DNA of 7,143 nt from the NCBI GenBank assembly GCA_028064935.1, contig JAPTWT010000214.1, forward strand, positions 1 through 7,143, in the 5' to 3' direction. Origin of the DNA: Gammaproteobacteria bacterium (GTDB taxonomy: Bacteria; Pseudomonadota; Gammaproteobacteria; Acidiferrobacterales; Acidiferrobacteraceae). Position numbers and translations under genes: made by a program. The notes below the pieces were generated by a model. The model was given only the letters and a program-made list of their open reading frames with translations. It made no database searches and was not told the origin of the DNA. Shown piece by piece: positions 6,783 to 7,143 of the stretch. Positions within the stretch are counted from its first letter, which is position 1. Each line of letters opens with the position of its first letter.

Positions 6783-7106
6783 AGGGCAGTCCGTTTCGCA
6801 GAACTTGCTGAGCTGTCGTGGGCGTACGGTTCCTGCGGAGTGGAAAAATATTTAATTCGAATAATCAGTCACTTAGCGGCGCCGTCGATCGCCGCCGTGC
6901 GGTGAAAAGTGTTCAATGTTGATGACTATAACCAACAGGTTTTGACGGCTGCCTGTGCACTTCCGGGGTTTCGGTTCAGGCGTCGTAGGTTGGGAAAAGT
7001 TGGGGAAAATTCGACGGTTGCGAGTGCAAAGGTTGGGGATCGGAATGGGGCTGCTCTGATCGAGCGCAGAGTTTAAGGCGACAGACGAAACTAACTCCAG
7101 GAGACG
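6783..7106. other. Non-coding stretch right of the operator-like repeat
   Basis: No convincing gene on either strand. It holds an AT-rich block at 6842-6865 with small palindromes (AAATATTT, ATTCGAAT), which could be an upstream promoter element or a bend. It also has three near-copies of GTTGGGGA on the plus strand, at 6989 (GTTGGGAAAA), 6999 (GTTGGGGAAAA) and 7032 (GTTGGGGA). The minus-strand frame 7115-6873 (80 codons) has no ribosome site, no domain pattern and an odd Pro/Arg-rich composition, and is taken as chance. Confidence 0.4.
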
Positions 7107-7143
7107 GTGTTGCATCGTGTCAAGTGTCGGAGTAATTTATTTT
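7107..7143 (+). CDS. Possible start of a divergent gene, cut by the window end
   Basis: An AGGAG at 7099-7103 is followed by GTG at 7107 and, in the same frame, TTG at 7110 (six bases after AGGAG, the better spacing). The frame is open to the window end for about 12 codons (V/M-L-H-R-V-K-C-R-S-N-L-F). If real, this gene diverges from the lasso operon and shares its control region. Too little is visible to name a product, and chance is quite possible. Confidence 0.2.
   Translation, partial: MLHRVKCRSNLF

Noticed and set aside
6873..7115. 80-codon minus-strand frame upstream of the lasso operon, considered as a second precursor or small protein
   Set aside because: No ribosome site, no Thr-x-Gly core junction with an acid at 7-9, and Pro/Arg-rich chance-like composition.
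1..7143. CRISPR arrays, tRNA or rRNA genes, insertion sequences
   Set aside because: No regularly spaced repeats, no cloverleaf-like or ribosomal sequence, and no transposase or terminal inverted repeats were seen.

Overview
The window holds a nearly complete lasso-peptide gene cluster of the proteobacterial isopeptidase type. It consists of two gene sets facing each other tail to tail. The fused one-protein B enzyme (recognition domain plus protease), the isopeptidase, the TonB-dependent receptor and the absence of a dedicated ABC exporter all fit a Gram-negative proteobacterium. Alpha- or gammaproteobacteria are most likely, but the sequence alone does not fix the genus. The DNA is moderately GC-rich, with an AT-rich patch near 6842-6865.

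Layout. Bases 3-1712 (+) encode the C-terminal 569 residues of an outer-membrane TonB-dependent receptor; its plug and signal peptide lie left of the window. After 65 bases, 1778-3961 (+) encodes an exported S9-family hydrolase of the lasso-peptide isopeptidase type. On the other strand, reading right to left, come a 30-codon precursor gene (6634-6542), a 30-bp perfect palindrome (6534-6505), the B protein (6467-5763) and the asparagine-synthetase-like C protein (5753-3924). The 3' ends of the C gene and the isopeptidase gene overlap by 38 bp. The right-hand 500 bases are a putative control region with a tandem operator-like repeat, and possibly the first codons of a divergent gene at the right edge.

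How it should work (inference from known families). The precursor's 12-residue leader is bound by the N-terminal domain of B and removed by its Cys-His-Asp protease domain. C activates Glu8 of the core with ATP and joins it to the new N-terminus of Gly1, giving an 18-residue lasso with an 8-residue ring, predicted sequence GIVGRYPEGNLQFGAEQP. The isopeptidase would later cut the ring open, and the receptor would move the peptide, or something it carries, across the outer membrane.

The most notable points are the precursor itself, which is too short for most gene callers, its very short leader, the perfect palindrome between precursor and enzyme genes, the paired operator-like repeats, and an isopeptidase that seems to lack the expected catalytic Asp at the usual place.
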